Below, one piece after another: positions 1-6,875 of a stretch of DNA of 14,341 bases (its first letter is position 1; each line of letters begins with the position of its first letter). The notes under the pieces are model-generated. The model was given only the letters and a program-made list of their open reading frames with translations. It was not told where the DNA came from and did no database searches. The stretch comes from an uncultured Candidatus Competibacteraceae bacterium (GTDB lineage: Bacteria > Pseudomonadota > Gammaproteobacteria > Competibacterales > Competibacteraceae), in contig CALMNY010000136.1 in NCBI GenBank assembly GCA_937872125.1, positions 1-14,341 on the forward strand, in the 5' to 3' direction. The translations under genes and the position numbers were made by a program.

Positions 1-132
1 AGATTCCTGATCAATCGGTTATGTGCTTTTGCGCCCTGTCACGGCCGCTTTTTTGGTCCTAGCACGATGAAGACTTTTTAACCCGCTTAAATAAGGGTAC
101 AGATGCGCGGCCGAACGTGCCTCGCCGCCGGG

Positions 133-2700
133 TTATTTCGTCCTCACCACCACCCGTCCGGCGGGGTCCAGCGCCAGCCAGCGCTCATGACCCGCCGCAT
201 CGACGCCGAGCGGTGAACGCCCCTCTCTCGCCAGGGCGCGCAACTGGGGGTCGGTCACCACCTGCCCGTCCAGTGTCTTGGGAATGACGAACGTGCAACC
301 CTCGCGCCAGCGGCCACAGCCAAAGGCTGAGCGGCCCTCGATTAACACCCCTTGGTGACACTGGGGACAGGGCACCGGATCGGCCTTGAGCCCCGCCGCC
401 GTCGGTGGCGGCCCGGTCACCGGCGCCATCCCGACGTGAGGGGGCGGTGACGCCGGTTCCGGGTGATCGCTCGCGGCGGGCGGGAAGGCAAAGACCGTCT
501 TCCCGCTGCCATCCAGCCGCACGGCGGCACGAAAGGTACGCCCGGATTTCGCGCGCAGCCCCTCAATCGGGTCCGTAACGCCACGCGTCAGCAGGGTCTG
601 CAGTTCTTCCGGGCTCAAGACATGTCCGGCGATGGTTTTCCATACCGTGAAGCCACAGCCCTCGCGCCAGCGGCTACAGCCGATGGCTTTATCCGTGGCG
701 GTAATCTCGCCCTGCTGACAGATTGGGCACCGCGTGAGCGCCAGCCCGCTTAACAGGGCATCGGCTGACGCCTCCCCCGCGCCGCTTGCCGGGCGCCCGG
801 AATGGCCGCCCCGCCGCCCGCCGGCTGTCGTGCCCTTGCCGGTCTTGGCACGGGCCGCCTCGACGTGGGCCGCGGGCATCACCGCGCCCTGACTGACCCG
901 CGGAATCAAGGCGGTGACGAACTGACAAATGTCCTGGTAGAAGGACGCGGCATTGGCGTTACCCTGCTCAATGTCCTTGAGGCGTTGCTCCCAGGCGGCG
1001 GTCAGTTCGACACTGCGCAATTCCTCCGCCACCAACCCAATGAGCGCCCGCCCCTTCTCCGTGGCCCGCAGTTGTTTGCGCTGGCGCTCCACATAACCCG
1101 TCCGGACCAGCTTTTCGATCGTTTCCGCGCGGGTCGCCGGGGTGCCCAGTCCAGACCCTTTCATGGCCGCGGCCAAGGCATCGTCATCCAGCGTTCGCCC
1201 GGCATTTTTCATCGCGCTGAGCAGGGAGGCGTCGTCATAGGGCCGCGGAGGCTGCGTCTCTTTTTCGCGCACCTCGAGCGCGTCCACGGTGACGCTCTGT
1301 TGTTCGCGCAACGGTGGCAGCGCCGTTGGCCCGGATTCACCCCCACCCTCCCCGTCGGGCGCCGCCCCCGCGGGCGCCGATCGGCGCACCTCGGCGCGCT
1401 TCCAGCCCGGGTCCAGTTCCACCGCACCCTTGGCGACGAAGGTGGCGCCGCCGATCGCCAGGGTGACCAGCGTTTCCTCGACCCGCTGGGGGGGGAGGAA
1501 GATCGCCACAAACCGGGTGGCGACCAACGCGTAAATCTGTTGCAGGGGTTCCGGGAGCTGGGCGGGCGGGGTCTTGGCCGTGGGGATGATGGCGTGATGG
1601 TCCGTCAGCTTGGTGGTATCGACGTACGCTTTGCCCAGGGTGTGACCCGCGGCGAGGCGCTGACGCGCTTCCGCCGCGCACGGATGGGACACCGCGGCCA
1701 GGATCTTCGGCAGTTGCGGGAGCATGTCCGTACCGAGATGGTGGCTTTCGGTGCGGGGATAGCTGATGAGCTTGTGCGTTTCATACAGGGCCTGGGCCAG
1801 CTCCAGCACCTTGGCGGCGGTAAAGCCGAAGCGGCGATTGGCCTCGCGCTGCAGGGTGGTCAGGTCATACAGGGGGGGCGGATGGTTGGTGCGCACCTTC
1901 CGCTCGATCTTGACCACGGTGCCCAGTTGCTGGGGGGCGATAGCCTGGCTGATCTCGCGTTGCCGGCGGTCGGCATATTCCCGGGTATCGAGGCGGCTTT
2001 CGCCGTCTTCGACATAGGTGGCCTCAAAGCCTTCCGCCAGCCGGGCCACGAGCTCGTAAAAGAAGGCCTTGGTGAAATTGGCAATGGTGGCGTCGCGCGC
2101 CACGATCAGGGCCAGCGTGGGGGTTTGGACCCGCCCGATGGTGCACAGCACCCGATTGTGGACCGTGTAGGCCCGCGTGAGGTTCATGCCCACCAGCCAA
2201 TCCGCCTGGGCGCGCGCCCGGGCGGCGGCGGCGAGGGCCTCATAGTCTTGACCCGGCCGTAACCGGGCGAAACCGTCGCGGATGGCTTCGTCCGTCAGGC
2301 TCGAAATCCAGAGCCGGCGCACGGGCTTGCGGCACCCCGCCTGCTCGGCGATCAGCCGGAAGATTAATTCGCCTTCCCGCCCGGCATCCGTGGCGCAGAT
2401 GACCCCGCTGATGGCGCGGTCGAGCAGGAGCGCCTTGACGATCTTGAACTGGGACGCGGTACGCGGATCGGTGGTCAGGCGCCAGTGCTCTGGCACCATG
2501 GGGAGCTGCGCCATGCTCCAGCGCGCCGCCCACGCGCTGCCGTAATCATCCGGCTCGGCAAAGTGCACCAGGTGACCGAGCGCCCAGGTGATGCACCAGC
2601 CATTGCCGCGCAGGCAGCCATCGCCGCGGGTACCGGCCCCCAGGACCCGGGCGATGTCACGGGCGACGCTGGGCTTTTCCGCAATCACTAATTCAGTCAT
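133..2700 (-). CDS. topB: DNA topoisomerase III (type IA), mobile-element type
   Basis: Type IA topoisomerase that cuts and passes single DNA strands to decatenate or resolve DNA in the cytoplasm; 855 residues. The Toprim domain opens with IAEKPS (Glu8) and carries DAGREGE (Asp105, Glu109, Glu111). The catalytic tyrosine is Tyr314 in SYPRTES, and HHAIIPT lies at 368-374. After a low-complexity linker (about 608-655) come two copies of the topoisomerase C-terminal zinc repeat: Cys658/661/675/682 and Cys778/781/795/802, each with CPxC and GCxRWREGC. The reading frame stays open 40 codons further upstream, but that extension is Ala/Pro-rich and unlike the family. ATG 2698-2700 has a good ribosome site and begins exactly where family similarity begins. 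Extra topB copies with such tails are common on integrative/conjugative elements and plasmids. It is transcribed away from the small-gene array. Family identity is certain; the mobile-element role is inferred. Confidence 0.96.
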   Translation of the reverse strand: MTELVIAEKPSVARDIARVLGAGTRGDGCLRGNGWCITWALGHLVHFAEPDDYGSAWAARWSMAQLPMVPEHWRLTTDPRTASQFKIVKALLLDRAISGVICATDAGREGELIFRLIAEQAGCRKPVRRLWISSLTDEAIRDGFARLRPGQDYEALAAAARARAQADWLVGMNLTRAYTVHNRVLCTIGRVQTPTLALIVARDATIANFTKAFFYELVARLAEGFEATYVEDGESRLDTREYADRRQREISQAIAPQQLGTVVKIERKVRTNHPPPLYDLTTLQREANRRFGFTAAKVLELAQALYETHKLISYPRTESHHLGTDMLPQLPKILAAVSHPCAAEARQRLAAGHTLGKAYVDTTKLTDHHAIIPTAKTPPAQLPEPLQQIYALVATRFVAIFLPPQRVEETLVTLAIGGATFVAKGAVELDPGWKRAEVRRSAPAGAAPDGEGGGESGPTALPPLREQQSVTVDALEVREKETQPPRPYDDASLLSAMKNAGRTLDDDALAAAMKGSGLGTPATRAETIEKLVRTGYVERQRKQLRATEKGRALIGLVAEELRSVELTAAWEQRLKDIEQGNANAASFYQDICQFVTALIPRVSQGAVMPAAHVEAARAKTGKGTTAGGRRGGHSGRPASGAGEASADALLSGLALTRCPICQQGEITATDKAIGCSRWREGCGFTVWKTIAGHVLSPEELQTLLTRGVTDPIEGLRAKSGRTFRAAVRLDGSGKTVFAFPPAASDHPEPASPPPHVGMAPVTGPPPTAAGLKADPVPCPQCHQGVLIEGRSAFGCGRWREGCTFVIPKTLDGQVVTDPQLRALAREGRSPLGVDAAGHERWLALDPAGRVVVRTK

Positions 2701-2706
2701 GGTGTT

Positions 2707-2713
2707 ACCTCTC
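2707..2713 (-). promoter_or_regulatory. Ribosome binding site deciding the topB start
   Basis: On the minus strand the bases read GAGAGGT, six bases before ATG 2698-2700. The alternative upstream ATGs (for example at 2820) would add 40 residues with no Toprim character, so this site fixes the start. Confidence 0.7.
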
Positions 2714-3090
2714 GCCGCGAGCGATTTGACCGGGACGCCGCCGGGGGCCGGTGGCGCGGGTGAGCTCCCGGGGCGGCGGTGAACGGGGCTGGCCGCCGCG
2801 GCGCTCATGCCCCCAGTCACGCGCGCTTACCGTGAGCGGCGGTTCGCTAAGTCGGTAATGGTACATGAAAAGGCGTGAACACCCTATGCAGGCGGCCACT
2901 CTCTCGCGTCCCGACCCGAATATCACCGATTTTCCGCCGCCGGAATCGAGGTGGATGGCCAGCAAAGGCTACGGCTATACTGACGAATCCAGGCCCCGTC
3001 ACGCGCCCCTTGGCCACGGGCGAAACGCGGCCCGATCCGCAGGACACCCGGCGTCTGTTTACCGTGGCGCAGGACCTGTCGTACCGGCTT

Positions 3091-3119
3091 TTGTCCTCCG
3101 CTTTGGCGCGTGTTATTCT
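3091..3119 (+). promoter_or_regulatory. Candidate sigma70 promoter with extended -10 for the small-gene array
   Basis: TTGTCC (3091-3096) and TATTCT (3114-3119) are separated by exactly 17 bases, each matching the consensus at four of six positions. A TG one base before the -10 makes it an extended -10 promoter (TGTTATTCT). Transcription would start near 3126, leaving a leader of about 180 nt before the first gene at 3306. Orientation and position fit the operon 3306-4810. No experimental support is visible. Confidence 0.5.
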
Positions 3120-3240
3120 GTTGAAAGGTTTCTCCTTACCTGCCATCGCTCGTCGGCGTTTTCCTGGCTAATCGGCCGGTCTCGATCACGATTCTGCGCC
3201 GCCTATCTCGCCGGATAAGCGGGCGGCCGTCGCCAGCGTG

Positions 3241-3306
3241 ATGCGCGCTTTGCGGGGCGAAGCGTGGGGGCGCGTCAGGGTTGGGAGTGTTTTTCTGAGG
3301 TACTGA
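3241..3306 (+). CDS. Possible 21-residue upstream/leader ORF
   Basis: An ATG frame within the leader ends at TGA 3304-3306, which overlaps the ATG of the next gene (TGATG). The predicted peptide, MRALRGEAWGRVRVGSVFLRY, is basic. There is no clear ribosome site before its ATG, and the same frame is open back to 3172 without a usual start codon. The stop/start overlap is the only support, so this may be chance or a coupling peptide. Confidence 0.2.
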   Translation: MRALRGEAWGRVRVGSVFLRY

Positions 3307-3587
3307 TGGTAATCGACCTTCCCGTGGGCAGTTATCTCCTGCCCGAATCGTATTATGGTCTGGATCGTATTGAACGGGTCTCCCCTCTCGGGGCGGCGGA
3401 CGAGCAATGGGCGGTGCGCTGCAATGGATTGTGCTTGTCGCGGGCCCTGGAATGGAATCGCGAGCCGGTCCCCAGCAGTAGCGCGCGGACGCCCGCGTGG
3501 TGTGGGCAGCATCGCTACGCCTCGCCGGAAGAGGCGTATCGCACCTGGCAGTGCTGGCGTGAGCGGGTGGCCGACGATGGTCGCTGA
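3306..3587 (+). CDS. Small hypothetical protein, phage/mobile-element-like
   Basis: A 93-residue soluble protein starting MVIDLPVGSYLL and first in the rightward array. ATG 3306 is chosen over the upstream in-frame ATG (3264) because TGAGGT (3296-3301) lies at proper distance. Three tryptophans, a central WAVRCNG strand, a segment reading EWNREPVPSSS, and then YASPEEAYRTWQ resemble the layout of small phage and conjugative-element hypothetical proteins (a strand region, a Glu-Pro-x-Pro-Ser-Ser turn, a final helix). This is resemblance by eye only. It overlaps the next gene by 11 bp, so translation is probably coupled. Function unknown. Confidence 0.75.
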   Translation: MVIDLPVGSYLLPESYYGLDRIERVSPLGAADEQWAVRCNGLCLSRALEWNREPVPSSSARTPAWCGQHRYASPEEAYRTWQCWRERVADDGR

Positions 3588-3795
3588 ACCCTGCCCGGAC
3601 GGCCCCTCGCGCGAACAGGTGGTCACGCTGGCCGCCACCCTGCGGCGCCTGGGCGCTGACATGGAGCAGGCCGCTGTGGTCCTGCAGCGCTTTCCCACGC
3701 ATCGCCGCTGGGTCACCCATGGGCTGGAACTGCAGGGCGCAGCCGCCATGGTCCGCGATTGGGCGAGCGGCCTCGAGCGCGAGGACGCCCCTTGA
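3577..3795 (+). CDS. Small helical hypothetical protein
   Basis: A 72-residue protein beginning MVAEPCPDGPSREQ. It is mostly predicted helix by composition (LAATLRRLGADMEQAAVVLQRF, then MVRDWASGLERED), with no cysteine motif or membrane segment. The start ATG 3577 lies inside the end of the preceding gene (11-bp overlap) with a GGGTGG stretch upstream. The frame is open further upstream, but that would run through the preceding gene. Not recognised; it may be an accessory or regulatory protein of the element. Confidence 0.6.
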   Translation: MVAEPCPDGPSREQVVTLAATLRRLGADMEQAAVVLQRFPTHRRWVTHGLELQGAAAMVRDWASGLEREDAP

Positions 3796-3938
3796 GCGCC
3801 AGCCCCGGCAGTCGCCAGGGTGCACCGGGGCGCGCGGTCCCGGGGGTGCCCGCCAGCGCGACCGGGCACGCACGGACGCGGCCTCGTGTCCAGGCCAGCG
3901 ACCGTCCCCGATCCACCGGCGGCGGGGAAACCGCATGA
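3792..3938 (+). CDS. Possible 48-residue protein with TTG start
   Basis: This frame fills the 139-bp gap between two small genes exactly. TTG 3792 overlaps the previous stop (TTGA), and its own TGA 3936-3938 overlaps the next ATG (ATGA). A GAGG (3781-3784) sits 7 bases before the TTG. The product is Ser/Gly/Pro/Arg/Ala-rich, without aromatic residues, and probably disordered. That composition is also what a non-coding frame in GC-rich DNA gives. The clean junctions at both ends are the main argument for it. Confidence 0.35.
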   Translation: MSASPGSRQGAPGRAVPGVPASATGHARTRPRVQASDRPRSTGGGETA

Positions 3939-4123
3939 GCATCACCGGAGATTTTTTTTGCCCGTCGTGTTGCCAGTACCATACGCTGGCGCAGCGGGGC
4001 GAAAAGCGGAACAACCAATGGCGCTGTCGCGCCTGCGTCGCGCGCTCCCGGGCCCATCTCCCGGCCGTCCAGGCGCGCAAGGTCGTGCGCCGGCGAGCAA
4101 TGGAGGGGACGGATGAGAGTTGA
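3935..4123 (+). CDS. Small zinc-ribbon protein
   Basis: A 62-residue basic protein. Two paired-cysteine knuckles, CPSC at 9-12 and CRAC at 31-34, are separated by 18 residues with an aromatic-polar turn between (QYHTLAQRGEKRNNQWR). This is a typical short zinc ribbon. The C-terminal half is Arg/Ala-rich and helical, suited to nucleic-acid binding. ATG 3935 is preceded by GGGGA. The longer open frame upstream is poor in protein character. It overlaps the next gene by 11 bp. Zinc binding is a strong inference; the target is unknown (DNA, RNA or a protein partner). Confidence 0.75.
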   Translation: MSITGDFFCPSCCQYHTLAQRGEKRNNQWRCRACVARSRAHLPAVQARKVVRRRAMEGTDES

Positions 4124-4493
4124 TACCTACCGGGTGCTGTCTGAGGCCGTCGCCCTGGGGATCGGCAAGACCTGGCGCAAAACCCTGGGCAAGATTTCCT
4201 TCTCTGAGTTTCCCGACCAATTTCAGCGCCGGTTTTTGGCCAAACTCGTCCCGGTGGTGATGGTCGAAATCCTCGACTTTATCACCCTGGAAGAAACCCC
4301 GGTGAATGCCCGCAAACTCATGGCGCGGTGCGTGCTGTCGGGTTCACGCGCGGGCTGGCGGCGCGCCTTCAAGCACACGAGCACGCCCAGCCCGGAGCGG
4401 ATCCAGGAGGCGATCCATAGTGGCATCCTGCTTGAGGTGCACGAATATTTTTCGTTCGCGGATGAAAGCGACGGCGCGTCGTCGTTGAACTAA
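4113..4493 (+). CDS. Hypothetical protein of 126 residues
   Basis: Not recognised. The start ATG 4113 is preceded by GGAGGGGA and lies inside the end of the zinc-ribbon gene. The protein begins MRVDTYRVLSEAVALGIG, has a hydrophobic helical stretch at about 41-59 (FLAKLVPVVMVEILDFITL, too polar for a clear membrane span), a basic middle (AGWRRAFKHTS), and an acidic tail ending FADESDGASSLN. It is probably a soluble helical protein. It is followed after 35 bp by the HU-like gene in the same direction, so it is probably in one operon. Confidence 0.75.
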   Translation: MRVDTYRVLSEAVALGIGKTWRKTLGKISFSEFPDQFQRRFLAKLVPVVMVEILDFITLEETPVNARKLMARCVLSGSRAGWRRAFKHTSTPSPERIQEAIHSGILLEVHEYFSFADESDGASSLN

Positions 4494-4528
4494 TCCAACT
4501 CACATCCTTTTGACCGGAGGGCTTTACG

Positions 4529-4810
4529 ATGACTGAAAGTGAATTGATCGCAACGCTGGCGCTGGATACCGGCCTGCCGCGGACCCGGGTGCGGGAACTC
4601 TTGGACGCCGCCAGTGAGCATATTGGCGCCGTGTTGCGGCACGGCAACGAGGTGGTGCTGCCGGGACTGGGCAAGCTGAAGCCGGTCGTGCGGGAGGAGC
4701 GTCAGGGCCGCAATCCGCGGACGGGCGTCGCGATGGTCTTTCCGGCCCGCCACGGCGTGAAATTCCTGCCCGGCAAAAAGCTGCGGGAGCGGCTGAACCC
4801 CCCGGCTTAA
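4529..4810 (+). CDS. HU/IHF-family DNA-binding protein
   Basis: A 93-residue histone-like protein that would bind and bend DNA. The N-terminal helices (MTESELIATLALDTGLPRTR) resemble the HU dimerisation region. The family signature spans 44-66: LPGLGKLKPV in place of IPGFGxFEV, then GRNPRTG carrying the intercalating proline (Pro63), and the C-terminal KFLPGKKLRERL matches the usual end. Length is normal. GGAGGG (4516-4521) lies 7 bases before ATG. Last gene of the small-gene array, followed by a strong hairpin. An element-borne HU could package, replicate or silence the element. Family is secure; whether it is closer to HU or IHF, or an element-specific branch, cannot be told. Confidence 0.92.
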   Translation: MTESELIATLALDTGLPRTRVRELLDAASEHIGAVLRHGNEVVLPGLGKLKPVVREERQGRNPRTGVAMVFPARHGVKFLPGKKLRERLNPPA

Positions 4811-4834
4811 GCCGCGACCGGGTGGCGCCTCGTC

Positions 4835-4859
4835 GCGGGACCCGCCCCCCGGGTCCCGC
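4835..4859 (+). terminator. Strong hairpin, candidate terminator after the HU-like gene
   Basis: A perfect 10-bp stem, GCGGGACCCG (4835-4844) with CGGGTCCCGC (4850-4859), and a five-C loop, lying 24 bases after the stop codon. The tail (TTCCCTT) is only moderately T-rich, so it may be a weak intrinsic terminator or an mRNA-protecting hairpin. It separates the small-gene array from the nrdB cluster. Confidence 0.6.
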
Positions 4860-4907
4860 TTCCCTTGACCAGATTGGCGCGCGGCGCTTGGCTACCGGGC
4901 ACGACGC

Positions 4908-4912
4908 TGGAG
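4908..4912 (+). promoter_or_regulatory. Ribosome binding site deciding the nrdB start
   Basis: TGGAG lies six bases before ATG 4919-4921. A GTG directly before it (4916) is in frame and would add one residue; longer upstream starts would add 18 residues with no family similarity. Confidence 0.55.
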
Positions 4913-4918
4913 TTTGTG

Positions 4919-6028
4919 ATGTCGCTCACCCATAAACCGCTGCTTGGCCCCTGTGACTCCTATCAGTTGGAGCCGTTCGCCTACGAATGGGCCTGGACCA
5001 TGGCCCGCGCCCAGGAAAACAATAACTGGGCGCCCGAGGAGATCGCGGTCGGGCCGGATGTGGCCGATTACAAGGATCTGGCGCTGGACCCGCGCCATCA
5101 GCATTTGTTTGAAGCGGTGATGGCCCAACTCACCACCTTCGACATCGAGCGCGGCGATGACGCGGCGGAGACCTTCCTCTCCGTGTTCCAGCCCGCCGAG
5201 ATCCGGCATTTCTTCAAGCGCCTGGTGTGGGAGGAAGGGCTGCATACCCGCAGCTACCGCTACGTCATCGAAAATTTGGGCATCCCCCTGACCATCTACG
5301 ACACCTGGAAGGTGGTGCCGGCGATGAAGGCGCGGGTGGAAATGGCGCAGGCAATGTCCGCGCCGGTGCTGGAGGCCTTGGGCACGGCCCTGGCGAATCG
5401 CTGGTCCGTCACCGAGGTCTTCGCCGACGACCTGGAAAACCAGCAAGCCCTGCTGCGCTCCCTGGTGTTCTGGTTCCTGATCTTCGAGGGCGTCTGGTTC
5501 TGGGTGTCGTTGCTCGGCCCGGTCCAGCAACTGGCCCGGCTGGGGCGTTTTCGGGGCGGGGCGGAACAATTCGCCTATATTGCCCGCGACGAATCGCAAC
5601 ACATCGGCTTCGGCGTGGCGCTGATTCGCGAATTCATGGCGCAATACCCGGCCGCGCTGACCGCGGAGCTGATAGCCATCATCACCCAGGACACGCAGCA
5701 TGCCCTGGCCCTGGAAGGCGAATACATCGCCTATTGCCTCAAGGATGGTCCGATCCTCGGCTACTCGGCCCCGGAGCATCTGGCGACCGCCAAATTCTTC
5801 GCCAACATGCGCCTGGGCTCCGTGGGTCTGCCGCAACCGTTCAACGACGCCTATCACGCCTTCCCCTGGATGTCAGAGCAGATGGAACTGAAGAAGGAGA
5901 AGAATTTCTTCGAGACCCGGGTCACGGAGTACCAGACCGGCGGCGCCCTGATCTTCGATGACGATCGTTCCGCGCACGAAGGCTGGGATGACCCCTTGCA
6001 GGGCTGGTCGCCGTCGCGGGGGCGGTGA
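4919..6028 (+). CDS. nrdB: Class I ribonucleotide reductase, small (beta) subunit
   Basis: The beta subunit generates the tyrosyl radical used by the alpha subunit to reduce ribonucleotides to deoxyribonucleotides; cytoplasmic. 369 residues. All six di-metal ligands can be placed: Asp75, Glu106, His109, Glu190, Glu225 (in ARDESQH) and His228. The radical tyrosine is Tyr113 (HTRSY), at the same spacing from its ligands as Tyr122 in E. coli NrdB, so a normal Tyr-radical (Ia-like) enzyme is expected. Near the end, RVTEYQTGGAL holds Tyr338, the likely relay tyrosine. Many relatives stop shortly after this point; here about 25 further residues follow (DDDRSAHEGW, ending SPSRGR). No nrdA lies in the window, so the alpha partner must be outside it. 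It is followed after one base by the DHH gene. Confidence 0.95.
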   Translation: MSLTHKPLLGPCDSYQLEPFAYEWAWTMARAQENNNWAPEEIAVGPDVADYKDLALDPRHQHLFEAVMAQLTTFDIERGDDAAETFLSVFQPAEIRHFFKRLVWEEGLHTRSYRYVIENLGIPLTIYDTWKVVPAMKARVEMAQAMSAPVLEALGTALANRWSVTEVFADDLENQQALLRSLVFWFLIFEGVWFWVSLLGPVQQLARLGRFRGGAEQFAYIARDESQHIGFGVALIREFMAQYPAALTAELIAIITQDTQHALALEGEYIAYCLKDGPILGYSAPEHLATAKFFANMRLGSVGLPQPFNDAYHAFPWMSEQMELKKEKNFFETRVTEYQTGGALIFDDDRSAHEGWDDPLQGWSPSRGR

Positions 6029-6029
6029 G

Positions 6030-6854
6030 ATGGGCAAAACGCTTTGCATCTACCATGCCCACTGCGCCGACGGCTTCGGGGCGGCCACCGTCGTCCACCA
6101 GGCCCTGGGCGCGGCGGCCGTGGACTTTCATCCCGGCGTATACGGTGACGCCCCCCCGGACGTAGCGGGACGGGAGGTCTTGCTGGTCGACTTTTCCTAC
6201 AAGCGCGAGGTGTTGCTGCGTTTGGCCGCCCAGGCACGCCGCCTGGTCGTGTTGGATCATCATCGCTCGGCCGTCGAGGAGCTGGTCGACTTGCCAGCCA
6301 ATGTGCAGACGGTGTTCGACCTGGACAAATGTGGGGCGATGCTGGCCTGGGAGTATTTCCATACCGCCGCTGCCCCGCCGCTGATTCATCACATTCAGGA
6401 CCGTGACCTGTGGCGCTTTGCACTGCCCGGCACCCGGGAGATTCAGGCGGCCCTCATGTCCTACCCCGCCGACTTTGCCCTGTGGGCGGGCTTCCTGCAC
6501 GATCCCGGCGCCCTGGCCCGGCTGGTCAGCGAGGGGACCGTCCTCGAGCGGCAGCGGCGCACCGACCTCGCCACGCTCCTGCCGCGCTACCAACGGCGCC
6601 TGACCATCGGCGGCCTGGCGGTCCCGGTGGCGAACCTCCCGCCGGCCCTGGCCAGCGACGCCGGCCATCTCATGAGCCAGGGCGAACCGTTTGCCGCCTG
6701 CTATGTCGATGGGCCTGACGGGCGGCGCTTCAGCCTCCGTTCCGCCCCCGACGGACTGGATGTGGCGCGCATTGCCGAGCAGTACGGGGGCGGCGGCCAC
6801 CCGCATGCCGCGGGTTTCACCGTGCCGCGTGATCATCCCCTTGCCCGCGCGTAA
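6030..6854 (+). CDS. DHH/DHHA1-family phosphoesterase
   Basis: A 274-residue cytoplasmic metal-dependent phosphoesterase. Motif I is HAHCADGFGAA (9-19, Asp14), motif II VDFSYK (Asp54), motif III LDHHRS (75-80, the DHH triad), and motif IV IQDRDLWRF (Asp124, Asp126). The DHHA1 domain ends in YGGGGHPHAAGF (252-263), the usual substrate-binding glycine-histidine loop. Relatives include nano-RNases, pAp/c-di-AMP phosphodiesterases and many small phage or mobile-element members; this short form lacks extra RecJ domains. ATG 6030 comes one base after the nrdB stop, so the two are probably co-translated. Likely substrates are short oligonucleotides or cyclic/linear dinucleotides. Family is secure; substrate unknown. 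Confidence 0.93.
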   Translation: MGKTLCIYHAHCADGFGAATVVHQALGAAAVDFHPGVYGDAPPDVAGREVLLVDFSYKREVLLRLAAQARRLVVLDHHRSAVEELVDLPANVQTVFDLDKCGAMLAWEYFHTAAAPPLIHHIQDRDLWRFALPGTREIQAALMSYPADFALWAGFLHDPGALARLVSEGTVLERQRRTDLATLLPRYQRRLTIGGLAVPVANLPPALASDAGHLMSQGEPFAACYVDGPDGRRFSLRSAPDGLDVARIAEQYGGGGHPHAAGFTVPRDHPLARA

Positions 6855-6875
6855 CCGCCGGCACCGGAGAGAGCC

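Larger units (their letters stand above)
2701..3305. other. Gene-poor intergenic region between topB and the small-gene array
   Basis: About 600 bp between divergent transcription units. Several open frames of 80-117 codons exist on both strands, but none has a convincing ribosome site or a recognisable protein, and they overlap one another. The region is less GC-rich than its surroundings in parts (about 2850-2980 and 3080-3310). It holds a near-consensus -10 element TATACT at 2976-2981 with only a poor -35, and a better extended -10 promoter at 3091-3119 pointing right. It may also hold the topB promoter and element control sites, but I see no clear operator. Confidence 0.5.

Noticed and set aside
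802..2262. 486-codon plus-strand frame
   Set aside because: Antisense to topB; composition biased, no motif, no start signals.
2701..2820. Longer topB start at 2820
   Set aside because: The extra 40 residues are Ala/Pro-rich and unlike type IA topoisomerases; ATG 2700 has a good ribosome site and starts the Toprim domain.
2847..3218. Open frames of about 100 codons on both strands
   Set aside because: They overlap each other and a good promoter, lack ribosome sites and show no family character.
4865..4893. TTGACC at 4865-4870 as -35 of a nrdB promoter
   Set aside because: At 17 bases the matching -10 would be TTGGCT, only two of six consensus positions.
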